Assembly (NCBI GenBank): GCA_964006375.1
Contig: OZ023265.1
Coordinates: 112,795,084 to 112,859,083, forward strand
Direction of reading: 5' to 3'
DNA: 64,000 nt
Source: Tillus elongatus
Lineage: Eukaryota; Arthropoda; Insecta; Coleoptera; Cleridae
The position numbers were made by a program, and so were the translations under genes. This document shows positions 1 to 11,865 of the stretch, in pieces. How positions within the stretch are numbered: the stretch's first letter is position 1; every line of letters starts with the position of its first letter. The notes below the pieces were generated by a model, which saw only the letters and a program-made list of their open reading frames with translations, ran no database searches and had not been told where the DNA came from.

Positions 1-72
1 TTCTTTTCTTCTTCTTCGTATTAATAGGGATTATTTCCTAAAATTTGCCTGGTAACTGTTTTGAAGAATAAC

Positions 73-800
<728 letters not shown>

Positions 801-1695
801 TCAATAATATATTATATAAGATTTAATAAAGTAGATTTTATGGATTAAAATGTGTTTCTTTTTTTTACAGTAAAGTAGAGTACAAATTATAAATAAAGTA
901 GCAGTCAATACAGTAAATAAATTAAATTAAACACTCGAGACTGATAAACACAGTGTGTAAGCTGCTACGGTGAACGTCACGCCGAAAATGTCATTTGTAC
1001 AACTTTGGGTGTCGAATGCGATTAATCCCAAGAAAGTGACGCCGGGGTATTTTTTGAATTCTGTCTCGACAAATATCGTACCGACTGTAACTAGTCTATA
1101 TACAGGCTAGTCCAAAAGGAATAGTAGATGGATCAGCAATAGATGGGCGGCATCAATAAAATATTTTAATTTAGTCAAGACTACCTAAGCACAAAAGTTG
1201 CGAAATCAAATATAGATTTTCCTAAATATATAAGCATTTAATATATTGCCGTGAAAATTGGTAGTGATACGTTTTTGTAGTGCTGGAAACTGTCAATTTA
1301 GCTTCGACAAAAAGAGGACGATGCTTGCGCTACCATTCAACACTTGCTCTCATCTTTATATGGCATCGCTAGGAGATCTTTCACTACAAAACTGTATTCC
1401 TCTTTATTTTTTTAAAGAAAAGTTCCACTCCTTAAATGACGCAAAACTAACAATTGTTTAAAATATTTAAGATTTTAAAAGTAGCTGCACACATGCTTCG
1501 TTTTTTCAGATAATGTTTTAGTTACCGAAAGCATGCGTCTGTCATAAATAAATATATGACTCTGCGTTAGTCAAAATAGCGTCTTGAAGTCATTAGTTTC
1601 TATCTTGTATAAGATTTTGCAGCAGATATTTATGTGTACCTCAAGGCTCAATAGTCATACTCAGTCCTTTTAGAGAATCTTCATTAAGAAAATTC
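801..1695. other. No gene recognised
   Basis: AT-rich DNA with only short open frames and no recognisable protein, RNA or element boundary. Confidence 0.6.
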
Positions 1696-1794
1696 ACTAA
1701 TAGAGAGGTAACTATGGTGTGACTTTCGGAAAATCTTTTTGAAATGAGGGCAAATTAGGGCCCTTGCAACCCATATCCAAGGGCCGTTTAAATT

Positions 1795-1796
<2 letters not shown>
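1696..1796 (-). repeat. Dispersed repeat module, inverted copy
   Basis: Reads on the minus strand as the same module as 677-800: AACCCATATCC with flanking GGGCCC-like blocks. The outer end AATAGAGAGGTAAC matches the copy starting at 13505. It abuts the (TA)n tract at 1797. Confidence 0.6.

Positions 1797-1855
<59 letters not shown>
1797..1855. repeat. (TA)n microsatellite
   Basis: About 59 bp of TA repeats; runs into a short TGTG tract. The long Tyr-Ile open frames over it are translation of the microsatellite, not genes. Confidence 0.97.
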
Positions 1856-1861
<6 letters not shown>

Positions 1862-2609
1862 AGGTGTGTCACATCGATAAATAAAATATAATAGGCTGAT
1901 TTTCATGCAATTTCCAAACCTGCCTTTTGTGGATGAATGGGTTTTCTTTCAGAAACTTTTTGTATCTCCGAAAAAGCAAGCAATTGCAACTAAGTTTTGT
2001 TTGCTGTTTTATATCATCTAAGGTATTTTATGTGACAAAATTTAGATGTCTAAGTTAAAAAAAAACTTATAGGCATTTAGTCAAAACCACTACAACAGAC
2101 TAAAATATCGTGTATAGTAAACTACATTTATTAAATATTACGACAATTTTGAGCTTTGTTGGTGTATATATAGTTTTTGTGAAATAAATTGCCTAGGTCC
2201 TTTCGATGAAAATGTAATCCCATAACGCATTTGCTGCATCGGACTTTTTTGTTTCTGTGTTAATTTTTTTGTTCTTGAAAGTAAACTGTGTTTTTATTTA
2301 AGGATTCGTTAGGTTAAGTCAATTAAACTTTTGAAATAAATTATGTCTTCTACAAATATATTTTAGTTTGATTTGATTTATTCTGAACATAACATTCCGA
2401 AGCGTGTTACCCTTTCACGGTGTTCAAGATATTATTAGTAATCACGAAATTTGGAACACAACATATAATTAATAGTTGACTGTGTAATTTAACGCATTCT
2501 TTGAACTCACATAAATTTATTCGTGCTGTTGAAGCAAAATAAAATATTAAGGCAATAAACAGAATGATATTTTTTAATATCCTATATAAATTTCCTGAAA
2601 GCTTTATAT
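1856..2609. other. No gene; short dispersed motif near 2220-2250
   Basis: The stretch CATAACGCATTTGCTGC at 2221-2237 matches a motif found again near 7213, 12980, 14459 and 55214. Otherwise nothing is recognised. Confidence 0.5.
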
Positions 2610-3011
2610 TTAAAATGTATACATTTTGACGTTGCGTATCACAGCGTTTACGTAATTAACCTCCAAGCCGTAATCCGCTGAAATATCCCACTTGCCTGAC
2701 GGCAAAACACACATACTCTCTGATAACTGGGTTGCGATTCCATATACACATAGATAACTGCCAAGCCATCGCGTTCGACCCGCTTCTTCTTCATCGAACC
2801 ATGTTCTTGGCCTTTGTTCCACAGAGTAAATGGGATGTAAAATCGAGCAGTGTGTCCCAGAAACAATGGTGTCAATGTCGAAGTTCCCAGAGGCACGTAT
2901 TTTGTTCAAGCTTGACGGAAAGACGCTGTGGAAATATGAGAATCTGCGGCTCGAAGGCTCGGGGAATAATGCGAACCCGGGAATTAAAATGTTGAAATAG
3001 ATGAATATCAA
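2610..3011 (-). CDS. Unrecognised open frame, possible exon or pseudogene
   Basis: A 133-codon frame lies in a stretch clearly richer in G+C than its surroundings, which is the only reason to note it. The deduced protein has no motif I recognise; residues such as GTHC, WFDEEEAG and SGKWDIS are not diagnostic. A second overlapping minus frame of 82 codons (2648-2896) and a plus frame of 87 codons cross the same DNA, so the true frame, if any, is unclear. It could be an exon, an old transposon piece, or chance in GC-richer DNA. Confidence 0.15.
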   Translation of the reverse strand: MIFIYFNILIPGFALFPEPSSRRFSYFHSVFPSSLNKIRASGNFDIDTIVSGTHCSILHPIYSVEQRPRTWFDEEEAGRTRWLGSYLCVYGIATQLSESMCVLPSGKWDISADYGLEVNYVNAVIRNVKMYTF

Positions 3012-3785
3012 GTCAACTTTGGAATGTTTGAAGGTTACAAGATTTACCTTCAGGAAGGATCTGCGTACAATATAAGTAGCAGATGTTTAAAGCTAATTAG
3101 TTGTAACGTTTACTGAGGAAGTATAAATATTATAGAAAAGTTGGCATTTTGCTGTGTAAGAAACAAAGCCCGCCATATTACTTGACCTGAATTAAATTAG
3201 CCTATGTAAACCTGTGTAAGACTATAGTTTACACACAAAAATGAAAAGGAAATATAGAAATAATATATGTGTTAATGTAACATCAGACGAACTGCTTGCT
3301 TATGGTCTATTCATGCTATAAAAAATATTTTTAGCAAGTTTTAATTAAAAAAATCAATACCTGATAGATAGCAAATTCCGAAGTAAAAATTTTATTTTAC
3401 ATAAACGCGAAATTAAGCCCCCTACAATCCACAGGCAGTTGGAGGTTTATCTGTCTTTGCACATGACCGACAAAAAATTTGCACCAGTTTTTATTTTTGA
3501 TTTGAAACAAAAAATCTACCGCATTACTTTATTCTTGGGTGTATACCCATTAAACCCCATTCAGATATAGCAGATAACTTTTCCTTAATTAGAAAAGTAC
3601 GTTTTTCGAATTAGGCGAAAAGTCGTTGCCGTTTTAGTGAATTTTACTAGAAAAAATTCACAAATGAGGAGATCCTGACTTTTTAATTAAAAAAGCTTCT
3701 TCAAATGATGTGAAGAAAAAAATTATGGTAGGGCGTCTTGAGTTGACTCTATACTGAAATATTCGACTGTGTTTATGTTTGTTTG
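3012..3785. other. No gene; weak dispersed-repeat similarity
   Basis: Parts (TAAGCCCCCTACAATCCA near 3414 and the AAAATTCACAAATGAGGAGATC stretch near 3652) resemble the dispersed family with better copies at 13.5 and 53.8 kb. No coding signal. Confidence 0.4.
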
Positions 3786-3789
3786 TCAC

Positions 3790-4679
3790 TTGCGCCGATC
3801 GAGAATCTCGCCGACTGTAAAATATACACTGTGATTCGCCTTCTTAGTATTAAAGGCATTAAGCTCGCCGGCAGATTAGTATAGTGTATGTAGGTAATAT
3901 TATGAGTGGTGTAATGGTACCGAAATAGGTTAGAAATTTTAAAGATAGCCGCACGAATGTTCGTGGTGTGGGACGATGTGGGCGACCTTCTGTAATAACT
4001 AAATATTTGGTTCAAAAAGTTGAAAAAAAAAAGTTAAAGAGACCAGATCCTTTCCAGTTTGGTCGTTATCTGATGAGTTTCCATAAGTGTTCTCCATGAA
4101 GTTGTGATGAAACGCTTAAATTATCAAAAGTTGTGCTCACGCTGGGTACCGAAAATGTTGACTGACGTGAACAAAACCACACGTAGCCAGTGCGTTGACT
4201 TTCCTTAAGCGGTACCGTGAGGAAGCTGATGATTTTGTAGCCAAGTTGTCACAGTCGATGAACATGTCACAGGCGATGAACAGCAAAATCGCAGTCTGTC
4301 CTTACGCAGCCTCCGAAACTCTAGATCTCATCGTACCTTTTTACTGGGAACAACTTGATCACCCACCAACCGTCCCGATCTTGCGCACAGTGACTACCAC
4401 CTGTTCCTGCATTTGAAGTTGTATCTGGGTGGTCAGTGCTACGACGACGATTATTAGGTCAAAACGACTGTGTTTCAGTGGCTTTCAAATCAGGCGGGAA
4501 ACAGCAATTGGGACGGCATAAAAAAGTTGCTCATACGATATGAAAAATGCCTCAGTGAAGATGGAAAATATGTGAAAGAGTAAATTAAGGTACAGGCTTT
4601 CATGTAAAAATAAAATTGTTAACAGAAGGTTACTTGTTTATTTTTATTTCAAAATGGTACTTTAAAAATACGCCTCGTA
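3790..4679 (+). pseudogene. mariner transposase relic with right terminus
   Basis: Translation in shifting frames gives pieces of a mariner transposase in order. First is an N-terminal part with GRPSVIT (about 3975-4000), the linker after the DNA-binding domain. Next is KLCSRWVPKML (about 4129-4160), equivalent to the conserved WVPHxL region. Then comes LAHSDYHLFLHLK (near 4382-4420), which holds the third catalytic Asp, and a C-terminal part with GIKKLLIRYEKCLSEDGKYV ending in TAA. The DNA after the stop ends TTTAAAAATACGCCTCGTA, the expected form of a terminal inverted repeat. Several stops and frameshifts, and loss of the region with the first two catalytic Asp residues, make it inactive. 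I did not find the left terminus. Confidence 0.8.
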
Positions 4680-5172
4680 CATTGATTTTTTTAAAGATTA
4701 GGATCACACTTGCTTATTTTCAAAAGCAGTTATAATAAGAAGTATATGAAGGGTTTGAAGTAAATTTGAAGCGCCCGTATTTAAAGGACGCTCTAATTCA
4801 CACTGAGATTAAAGATTATACATAAACATGGCAAGTATATTATTTTATTTATAATATACCAAAAGTAATAATATTATGTATGTATTATATTATCGAGTCA
4901 AAACTAGCGTGTTCCAATATACAATTTTTCAAAGGGATTTTGGTGTTTTCAAAGAAAAGCTTTACTAAAGGAAAACTTGTACGCTATAGTACCTGAACAA
5001 ATGTTGACTGCTAAACAGACCTTTAAGATACTGAACATGATACAAAATGAAGCAGTGACATATATCAAAAGGGTTTGCATCTACTTATTATATGACTTAT
5101 TTCAAACTACAATTTTTATATGTTCATGCATAAGCAACAACCTTTTGTATAACACGATGTATACTCTTCAAC

Positions 5173-5176
<4 letters not shown>
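4680..5176. other. No gene recognised
   Basis: AT-rich DNA with nothing recognisable. Confidence 0.6.

Positions 5177-5265
<89 letters not shown>
5177..5265. repeat. (TA)n microsatellite
   Basis: About 89 bp of TA repeats. The 154-codon frame covering it is an artefact of the repeat. Confidence 0.97.
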
Positions 5266-5269
<4 letters not shown>

Positions 5270-7730
5270 GTATATATGGTATATAATTACACTTATTTAT
5301 TTGTGGCTAACATTAACCATTATGTCTTACAAAGGACGTGACATAATTTTCTTTGTATCGATCCAGCAAGCTTCTTTTGATTTAGCGTTTAGTTTATTTG
5401 CTTTACAAGAAAATCCTCGCAATTTATATTCCTGCATCTAACAAACTAACGTCAACTTAAAACAAGAACGTTCCTTCAAAACTTTAATCAGTTTTGATTA
5501 CGAGCTTGGACGAGAAATATACTTCATAGGATACGATATTTCAGTCACGTATTCTGGCCTTTTGAGATTTCATACAAGACGAGATGAGTTTATACCACAT
5601 ATTTGTAGACTGCTGGCACTACAAATAATTGCTCCCAGTCTGAAAGGAGTTTCCCAACTTTCTGGACACTGAAGAATTAGCGGTTCTGTGATCAATTGCC
5701 AATATTAATTGACCTTTCCTGCTCTTTTATATCCAGTTTCGCCCATAACGAGTTTGCTTTGCTGGGCACTCCAGGGATAGGTATATTCCACTTCTCAAAT
5801 TAAAATAATTCGGATTACCAAGATTTTTGATTTTATGTAAATAAACAGATAGGAGGTGTGGCTGAATGAATTCACCTCGAGGCCAGAATATTAAAAAACA
5901 GATAGGATGACGAGGCAAATTTAAACCTTTGCTGACTGTACACTTTAGAGTATTGCAAATGACGTGTCTATATTACAAGGGTTTTCACCTAGAACGTGGG
6001 TGATGGGTGATGTTCATAACTTTTTACTGTTTAACTTAAACAAAGATAACTAAAATATTGCTTTCTCAAAAATTTATAAACAAGTAAAAGAGGATTATGG
6101 AGTGCGGTGTAATAAAGCGTTATTTTATATCTAAATATTAGAAAATTGGTAGCTTGTAATTGAATAATTAAGAGGGCGCTTCAATGAAATGTTTAAAATA
6201 CACTATATTTGTAAATTGTTGAACTGTCAAAATTAAAGCGTATGGCTGAAAATATAGGATATAGTAGCAAGATCAAGGTTTAAGGAAGGCAATAAATAAT
6301 TTTTTTAAGCCAATATCGCGTTCATAAAGAAAATATAACTTTTTGTCACAGAATTTGCTCAAAATCACTCGTTGCCTAGAATGGATACTCAGGAATAAAT
6401 TTCTCAAATTTAAGGTCTTTCGGATTCCAAATAAAAAGAGTAGTTCAAAGTTAAATGTAAAGTATAACATACCTTAATTATTTAGTCAGTATGTCCGGTG
6501 AAACTAGCGTGTTTTATCACCATCCGAAGACCAGCTATTTTGCAAGAGATAGCCTAATAAAAATTTAAGTTATGCAAATGCAACATGACAATAATAGTGT
6601 TTCATATGTAATATTACGAGAATATAAGAAGTCACAATGAATCAAATAAAAACAAGCTCCGCTCACGTCTTCATGGGAACGTCAGTTTATATTCTCTTTC
6701 TTCTTCTTCTATTTACAAAGCCAATTGGCCTGATCATGTCTTGTCTCTGTTTAAAATTCAAATTGATAAGTATGCTTAAATCATTGAAATGCATTGAAAT
6801 GAACTCATACTGGAAAATACCCGGAAGTGCCTTCGCGTATACATCAATTTTCTGAGGCATAAATGAGATCGACAGTGAAAGGAGAGGTTATCTCTGTGGC
6901 ACACAAAACTTGAAAATTTTTCTAGCTGTTTTGTTTTAATCGATAAATTAAAACGTTTACAAACGCTAACAATAGTTTTAGAATAATTTTATTTTTTGTG
7001 AGCTGTTGTGTCAAATTGTAATTGTGATTATGCATATAAATATAACAAGATTATATGTATTTAAATGTTTTTGAATTTGAATACATAATACACATGTATC
7101 ACACCAATAACTCAAAAAATGTGCCAATATTCAGATCTCTATGTCACAAGAAAAGAAGTTATAAACATTTAATAAAAGAAAAATTTGGTGCCAGATTTTT
7201 TTTAATTCACTACCATAACGCGGTTGCTGCGTCCAGATTTTTTTTGCTTCCTTTAAGCTGCTCTACCCTTGCATTTTTTTAACTTCGAAATGATACATTT
7301 TGCTGCTACGTTTGGATGCAGTAATAAATAAAATACACAAAAATCAATTACTTTTTTTGTGAAAGTAAAAGACGTTTAACGGTAATTATGCATACGTGAT
7401 TTTTGAAAAATGTTTCGAGAAATACGTTCAGGAGCACCACAGTATGCACAAGCAACAAAAGAGATGTTGTGGAATCAACCCATCTAAAAGTCACGGGACC
7501 CGGAGTGAATAGGGGTCCTCGGCGGGGAAGGGAATATAAAGGTAAAATCAACAAAAACAGTATAAAAATGAAACATCCATAAGGAGCCTTTTTCACATTT
7601 GGTATTAACACTGTCTCCTGATAATGTTTGTTCCCACCACCACGTCTATTTGCTCCAGGTCCTGCAGCTTTTGGAAGTTGAAGGGAGAATATTTTTCTCG
7701 TCATTTATGCACTGCACTCTACGAGGCAGA
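5266..7730. other. No gene recognised; one dispersed motif copy
   Basis: Long AT-rich stretch. At 7211-7240 the motif CATAACGCGGTTGCTGCGTC, followed by a T-run, is another copy of the motif described at 2220. The 118-codon minus frame (7348-7704) shows no recognisable domain. Confidence 0.5.
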
Positions 7731-7783
7731 CCTGACCTGACCTGACCTGGCCTAACCCAACCTGACCTGACCCTGGCCTGACC
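7731..7783. repeat. Telomere-like pentamer array (CCTRA)n
   Basis: About ten units of CCTGA with CCTAA, CCTGG and CCCAA variants. CCTAA is the complement of the insect telomere unit TTAGG, and CCTGA the complement of the TCAGG form known in some beetles. It is directly followed by the tandem repeat at 7790. Confidence 0.7.
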
Positions 7784-7789
7784 AAAAAA

Positions 7790-8190
7790 AATTAGGTGAA
7801 AATCAAAAATCATGCATTTTACAAAAAAAACATTCTTAGGATTTAAAATATTTCTGATACCGCCAGCTACAACTCGAGATAGGATCAGTGGGCTTCATCC
7901 TAAATCTCTATAAGCTACAAACACAACTTTTGTTAAAAACTGAAAAAAAAAGGGAAAAGTAACAACAACCCCTTAAAAATAATTCTCATAATTATTTTAA
8001 AAAAATTTCATACCGCAAACTATTCTTTGAGACATGATCGGTGGGCTTTATTCTCAGTTTATTTCTTGCCAAACAGACAAATTTTGTTGAAAACAGAAAA
8101 AATTTCGTGAAAATCAAAAGCAACCACTTAAAAATAAATCCCCATTATTGTAAAGATGTTTTATACTGCTAATAAGTATTCTTTGAGACA
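7790..8190. repeat. 153-bp tandem repeat, about 2.5 copies
   Basis: TACCGC..ACTA...GAGATAGGATC-type unit starts occur at 7858, 8011 and 8164, exactly 153 bp apart. Within each unit the order is GATCRGTGGGCTT, then ACAACTTTTGTT or ACAAATTTTGTT, then GTGAAAATCAAAA and an AT-rich end. A further partial unit lies to the left. Confidence 0.8.
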
Positions 8191-8213
8191 TCTACAATAA
8201 ATACAAATGTATT

Positions 8214-8214
<1 letters not shown>

Positions 8215-8294
<80 letters not shown>
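8215..8294. repeat. (TA)n microsatellite
   Basis: About 80 bp of TA repeats next to the 153-bp tandem array. Confidence 0.97.
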
Positions 8295-8295
<1 letters not shown>

Positions 8296-8342
8296 CACCG
8301 ATAAAATTCCATTAGGCGCGAAATATGTTACGTGCTTCCCAA

Positions 8343-8508
8343 ACCATATAAAAGGCAGAGCTTCACGAGGTAGAGGCAGTAGTAGTTCTTCCTGCAAGAT
8401 TTCAACAGCGAACCGTCACCAATCTTTCCGAGTCCATACCGATTCCGCTTTACGTCAGTTCGCTCCAGGCTTCGTTTGTTACATTGAACAGAAATATTTG
8501 TTAAGGTA
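8343..8508 (+). promoter_or_regulatory. Promoter-like segment, possible solo-LTR or first exon
   Basis: CATATAAAAGGC (8344-8355) is a good TATA box. The next 160 bp are GC-richer and end in a donor-like AAGGTAAGAT near 8502-8511. This layout fits an LTR U3/R region or a non-coding first exon. No gene or retroelement body follows that I can recognise, so it is a motif-level call only. Confidence 0.3.
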
Positions 8509-8519
8509 AGATTGCATTT

Positions 8520-9584
8520 TTTAATTAATACAATGTGGCGAATTTTCATATTTTTTAAAATATCACTCTTCTCAGTCAGATTTTCGCAATTTAGATATTT
8601 CAGCATTTTACTAGCTACAGTCATACCTTTACATAGTCCTGTATGTTACATTATCTTACATTATTTTTGGAGCGACGCTAAGGATTCGCAGCTCATTTAA
8701 ATAATAGAGATATTTCAATCCTGGGTTAATCCTGATAGGGACTCTGAGGATTCACAGCCTATCTAGGTCACTTTAAGAAACACGTCCACTCCAATTTAAC
8801 TTTTTGAACCATGTCTAGACATAAGCTTTCCGCTCCATACCTCAGGAACTCTTGTGTTATTTGTGTGAAGACGCTGAGGGTTCATAGTTCACTAAAGTAA
8901 TCAAGAGGTTTGTGTCTTGGTTTCCAGAGACTTAGGTCTCGCATCTTTCCTCTTGCATTTTTAGTCCCTTGTGTCCCTTATTTTTGTCTGGGAGTTTGGC
9001 AACACTACTTTTGCATTGGATTTCGATGTGTGTTTGTTACCTGCTCTATCTCTGTTTATGTAAATCGCAGCTCATATTAACTATTACATATACATCAAAG
9101 TATCAGACAATCATATTAACAACCCACATCACTTGCATATAGTTTGTCGATAGTTTCTGTCCTAAAATATAGGGCTCAGAAAACAACAACATCACTTAAT
9201 TCCTTTCTAACCCCGGACTTAATAATAAAATCTGATACCTACATCATCTACTAAAACAGAAGGGGTCAGGTCACACTGAGTCAGCGATTAAAGACAGATT
9301 ACTAGGTGGTCACTAATCTAGCCGGCAACACCTAGAGGCTACCGAACCCTTCTACACAGAATTATCCAGGTTCTTTGACCGTTATATTAGTCAGAGTTTA
9401 GTAAGTAGGTCGCAGGAATCCTCAGCGGCAAGTAAACTCTCAAAAATCTAGCGCCCAAGATCCTCTGATAAAACCGTCACATCACCGAAAAATGTTCTGC
9501 GAGTAAATACTTTGTCACATCGGTCTAATGACTCCAATGGTATTTAAGGTTTGAAGTTTGCGAAACTGGATGCGTAAAACTAAT
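8520..9584. other. No gene recognised
   Basis: Moderately AT-rich unique-looking DNA. Repeated phrases GACTCTGAGGATTCACAG (8739) and GACGCTGAGGGTTCATAG (8870) suggest an old local duplication. Confidence 0.45.
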
Positions 9585-9867
9585 ATTGATTGTAGACATG
9601 GGTAACTCAGCAAAATTCCTTGCGTTAACTCAGTAACTCAGGCGCAGTTTACTGCGTAGGCTCATTGAGTTAGCTCAAAATTGCGCCATGACGCACAAAA
9701 TGAAACGCGCCGAGTCATTAGCGAAACGCAATGTAAAAATATAAATGGTTATATATTGTGGTAATATTTATTTTTATTAAACTAAATAAATATTTCATAA
9801 CTTCGTAATTCGCCATTCAACTTATATCTTATATTTAATAGGTATGTAGCATATTGTATCTTAAGAA

Positions 9868-10213
9868 CCTCGGTGGTTCAGGGGTAAGAAGTGTGCCTCT
9901 GAACCGAAGGGTACTGGGTTCGATCCCAGGGTACTCTTTTCACTTTTTCGGTACAAACTGTAGCATTAACATCAGCCGAGGTTCTGGCATTGTATTTGGG
10001 CAAGTTTAATGTCTGCACGTTCCGCCCTTCGGAGGGGGCGTAAAGCTGTCGGTCCCGTGTCCATGAGATGTTGGGCACGTTAAAGATCCCTACCCTCCTT
10101 ACAGAAAGTCAGGGATTCGGCAAAATTTCCAAGGTAGTGAGGTAAAACTGCTCCCTGGCGTCGGTGATTGGCCATAGTCGCGGAAATAGGCCGACGTTAA
10201 AGAAACAAAACAC
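9868..10213 (+). mobile_element. tRNA-derived SINE, + copy
   Basis: The head looks like a tRNA gene: box A-like TGGTTCAGGGGTAAGAAG near 9874, then box B GGTTCGATCCC at 9919-9929. The body that follows (GAGGTTCTGGCATTGTATTTG, CTGCACGTTCC, CGTTAAAGATC, CTCCTTACAGAAAG) recurs in the same order on the minus strand at 38.57-38.88 kb. Two copies sharing head and body make this a SINE family transcribed by RNA polymerase III, not a tRNA gene. It lies wholly inside the hAT-type element, so it inserted later or was part of its sequence. Confidence 0.8.
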
Positions 10214-10281
10214 ACACATATTATACCTTAATATCTAATAGGTATACAGTTAAACAGTTGAGTGCTGTTTTTTTTCGGTTA

Positions 10282-10498
10282 GTTTCTATAATATTTTTCA
10301 TGTAAGATAGGTACTATGACAGTTCTATGTGTCAAAGGAAATTAATCTTTAATTCAATGGTATTAAGGAATAAAACCCTAATTAATTATAGAAACAGGTA
10401 ATGTCTCTTATTTCCATTGAATAAAGTATAATTCCCTTTGACACTTAGAACTGTTACAGTACCCATCTTACATGAAAAATACTATAATCCATGTTACC
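10282..10498. repeat. Foldback: ~70-bp inverted repeats
   Basis: The left arm has ATATTTTTCATGTAAGATAG, then ACAGTTCTA, then GTGTCAAAGG and TTCAATGG. The right arm carries the reverse complements in reverse order (CCATTGAA, CCCTTTGACAC, TAGAACTGT, CATCTTACATGAAAAATA). The loop is about 50 bp. It could be a small MITE nested in the hAT-type element or part of its own structure. Confidence 0.75.
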
Positions 10499-10757
10499 AC
10501 CGTGATTCGTAATACTCGATTATTCAGTAATATTAAATAAATAATGCTTTAAAAAAAGTAGGTAATATATTTTGAATGCATTATGTATATTTTTGAAAGC
10601 GAAGCCTGGCATACAATACCTTAAGACCTTTCGAATTTCCCGGTCCTGCACTGTGCGCCAACATATTTTGAAGAAGTGAGTGTTAACTGTTAACGCAGTG
10701 AACTGAGTTGGCGAAATTGCACGGCGCAGCGCAGTGTTACACATTTCTCATTGATTG

Positions 10758-11635
10758 GTAAAAGCTAAAGAACCAAAAAAATAACTCACAAACTAACATT
10801 TATTTGTATATAATTCAAAAACCAATTAGTGCTGTAAATTGAATCATAACAACCACATAGCTGTAGTAATTCACTCTGCTCAGAAAGACATCCTCATGAA
10901 ATTAATTTAGGGTCCATGACTTGACCATAAAGAAAATATTCATATACATGTACCCATGAACCACTGAAACGATATATGACTCGTTTCTTAATAGTAAAGT
11001 GTCAGTGTTTATATTTTATATTTCTTCCTTTTTATTCTGGAGCGACCTTACTCACAAAAATCCAGATTATCAGGTTGTGAACAGCTATTTGTGCACCAAA
11101 TGTAATGTCCATTGCTTAATTACAAAAAAATTTAATACTTCATTTCTACATGATCAACCACTACTTGGATTTCATGTATGAAGTTAACCTTGATTTGACC
11201 TTGAGAGTTATAGCAAAGGTCAAATCCAAGGTCACCCTCAGATATCCAGGAAAAATCCATGTCTGGAACTTTTTTCTCCGCGAATTGAACTTTCAGAATT
11301 AGTCTACTATTCTGTTAATTTTGTGTTCTCACACAAGTGATAAATTCAGGCCTTCACGCATACTAATTTTATGGTGAAATGTGAATTTCTCGATGAAAAA
11401 AATAAGAACTACACTCTACGTACATTTGATAATATAATGTAATATTCTTTTAAAACTAAATTTATATTCACCCCCTCACATTCAGCCACTACTACTACAC
11501 ATAATATTAGATGAGTGATGAAATTGAACGTTTTCTAATACACAAAACCTGAAACGTTATATTATTCAAGTTTTAACAAAAGAATATAAATTTTTGCCAA
11601 ATCACCCCACATTAATCCCTTTACTCCTGCACCAT
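10758..11635. other. No gene recognised
   Basis: AT-rich DNA. The short frame at 10999-11181 has no recognisable domain. Confidence 0.5.
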
Positions 11636-11639
11636 TTTT

Positions 11640-11865
11640 CCCCAAAAATAACCCAAATTTTGGTGAAGATTTGACTTTGGTTGATAACAATGTCTTAGCG
11701 GATATGAATCCGAAAGAGAAAATATGGAGCCGTATGAAGCTGAAGGAGAACGAAAGAATATTCAAAACTTGAATAATTTAGCGAATGCAGTTGGAGACGA
11801 ATGGGAGGCTATTCCCCAGAAATTCATAAGCAGCTTGGTTTAGTTTGCTGCCAAAAAGGGATAAG
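11640..11865 (+). pseudogene. Tc1-type transposase C-terminal relic
   Basis: One frame reads ADMNPKEKIWSRMK near 11699, the counterpart of the DLNPIENIWG block around the last catalytic acidic residue in Tc1 transposases. Another frame continues with NLANAVGDEWEAIPQKFISS (about 11781-11838), matching the C-terminal EWExIP...L pattern of the family. A frameshift separates the two parts and no upstream catalytic region is visible. The similarity is judged from motif order by eye. Confidence 0.5.

Larger units (their letters stand above)
9593..10749. mobile_element. Non-autonomous hAT-type transposon with 8-bp TSD
   Basis: Both flanks carry ATTGATTG (9585-9592 and 10750-10757), a perfect 8-bp duplication as made by hAT transposases. 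The ends are short imperfect inverted repeats: TAGACATGGGTAAC at the left, and GAGAAATGTGTAAC when the right end is read inward (10 of 14 match). The subterminal regions share motifs built on AACTCAG, CGCAGTT and GCGCAG in both orientations (9601-9715 and 10670-10735). No transposase frame is present. Inside are a nested tRNA-derived SINE and a foldback. Nearly perfect flanks argue for a fairly young insertion, although the interior looks old. Confidence 0.75.

Noticed and set aside
1684..1906. Open frames of alternating Tyr-Ile over (TA)n tracts (also at 4977, 8207, 15963, 19550, 42568, 46500, 46908, 53065, 53183)
   Set aside because: They are translations of the TA dinucleotide repeat, open by construction and not protein-like.
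10161..10173. GGTGATTGGCC inside the SINE, similar to the pogo subterminal motif
   Set aside because: Single occurrence, no cluster and no pogo terminus nearby; the 38.6 kb SINE copy lacks it, so it is most likely chance.
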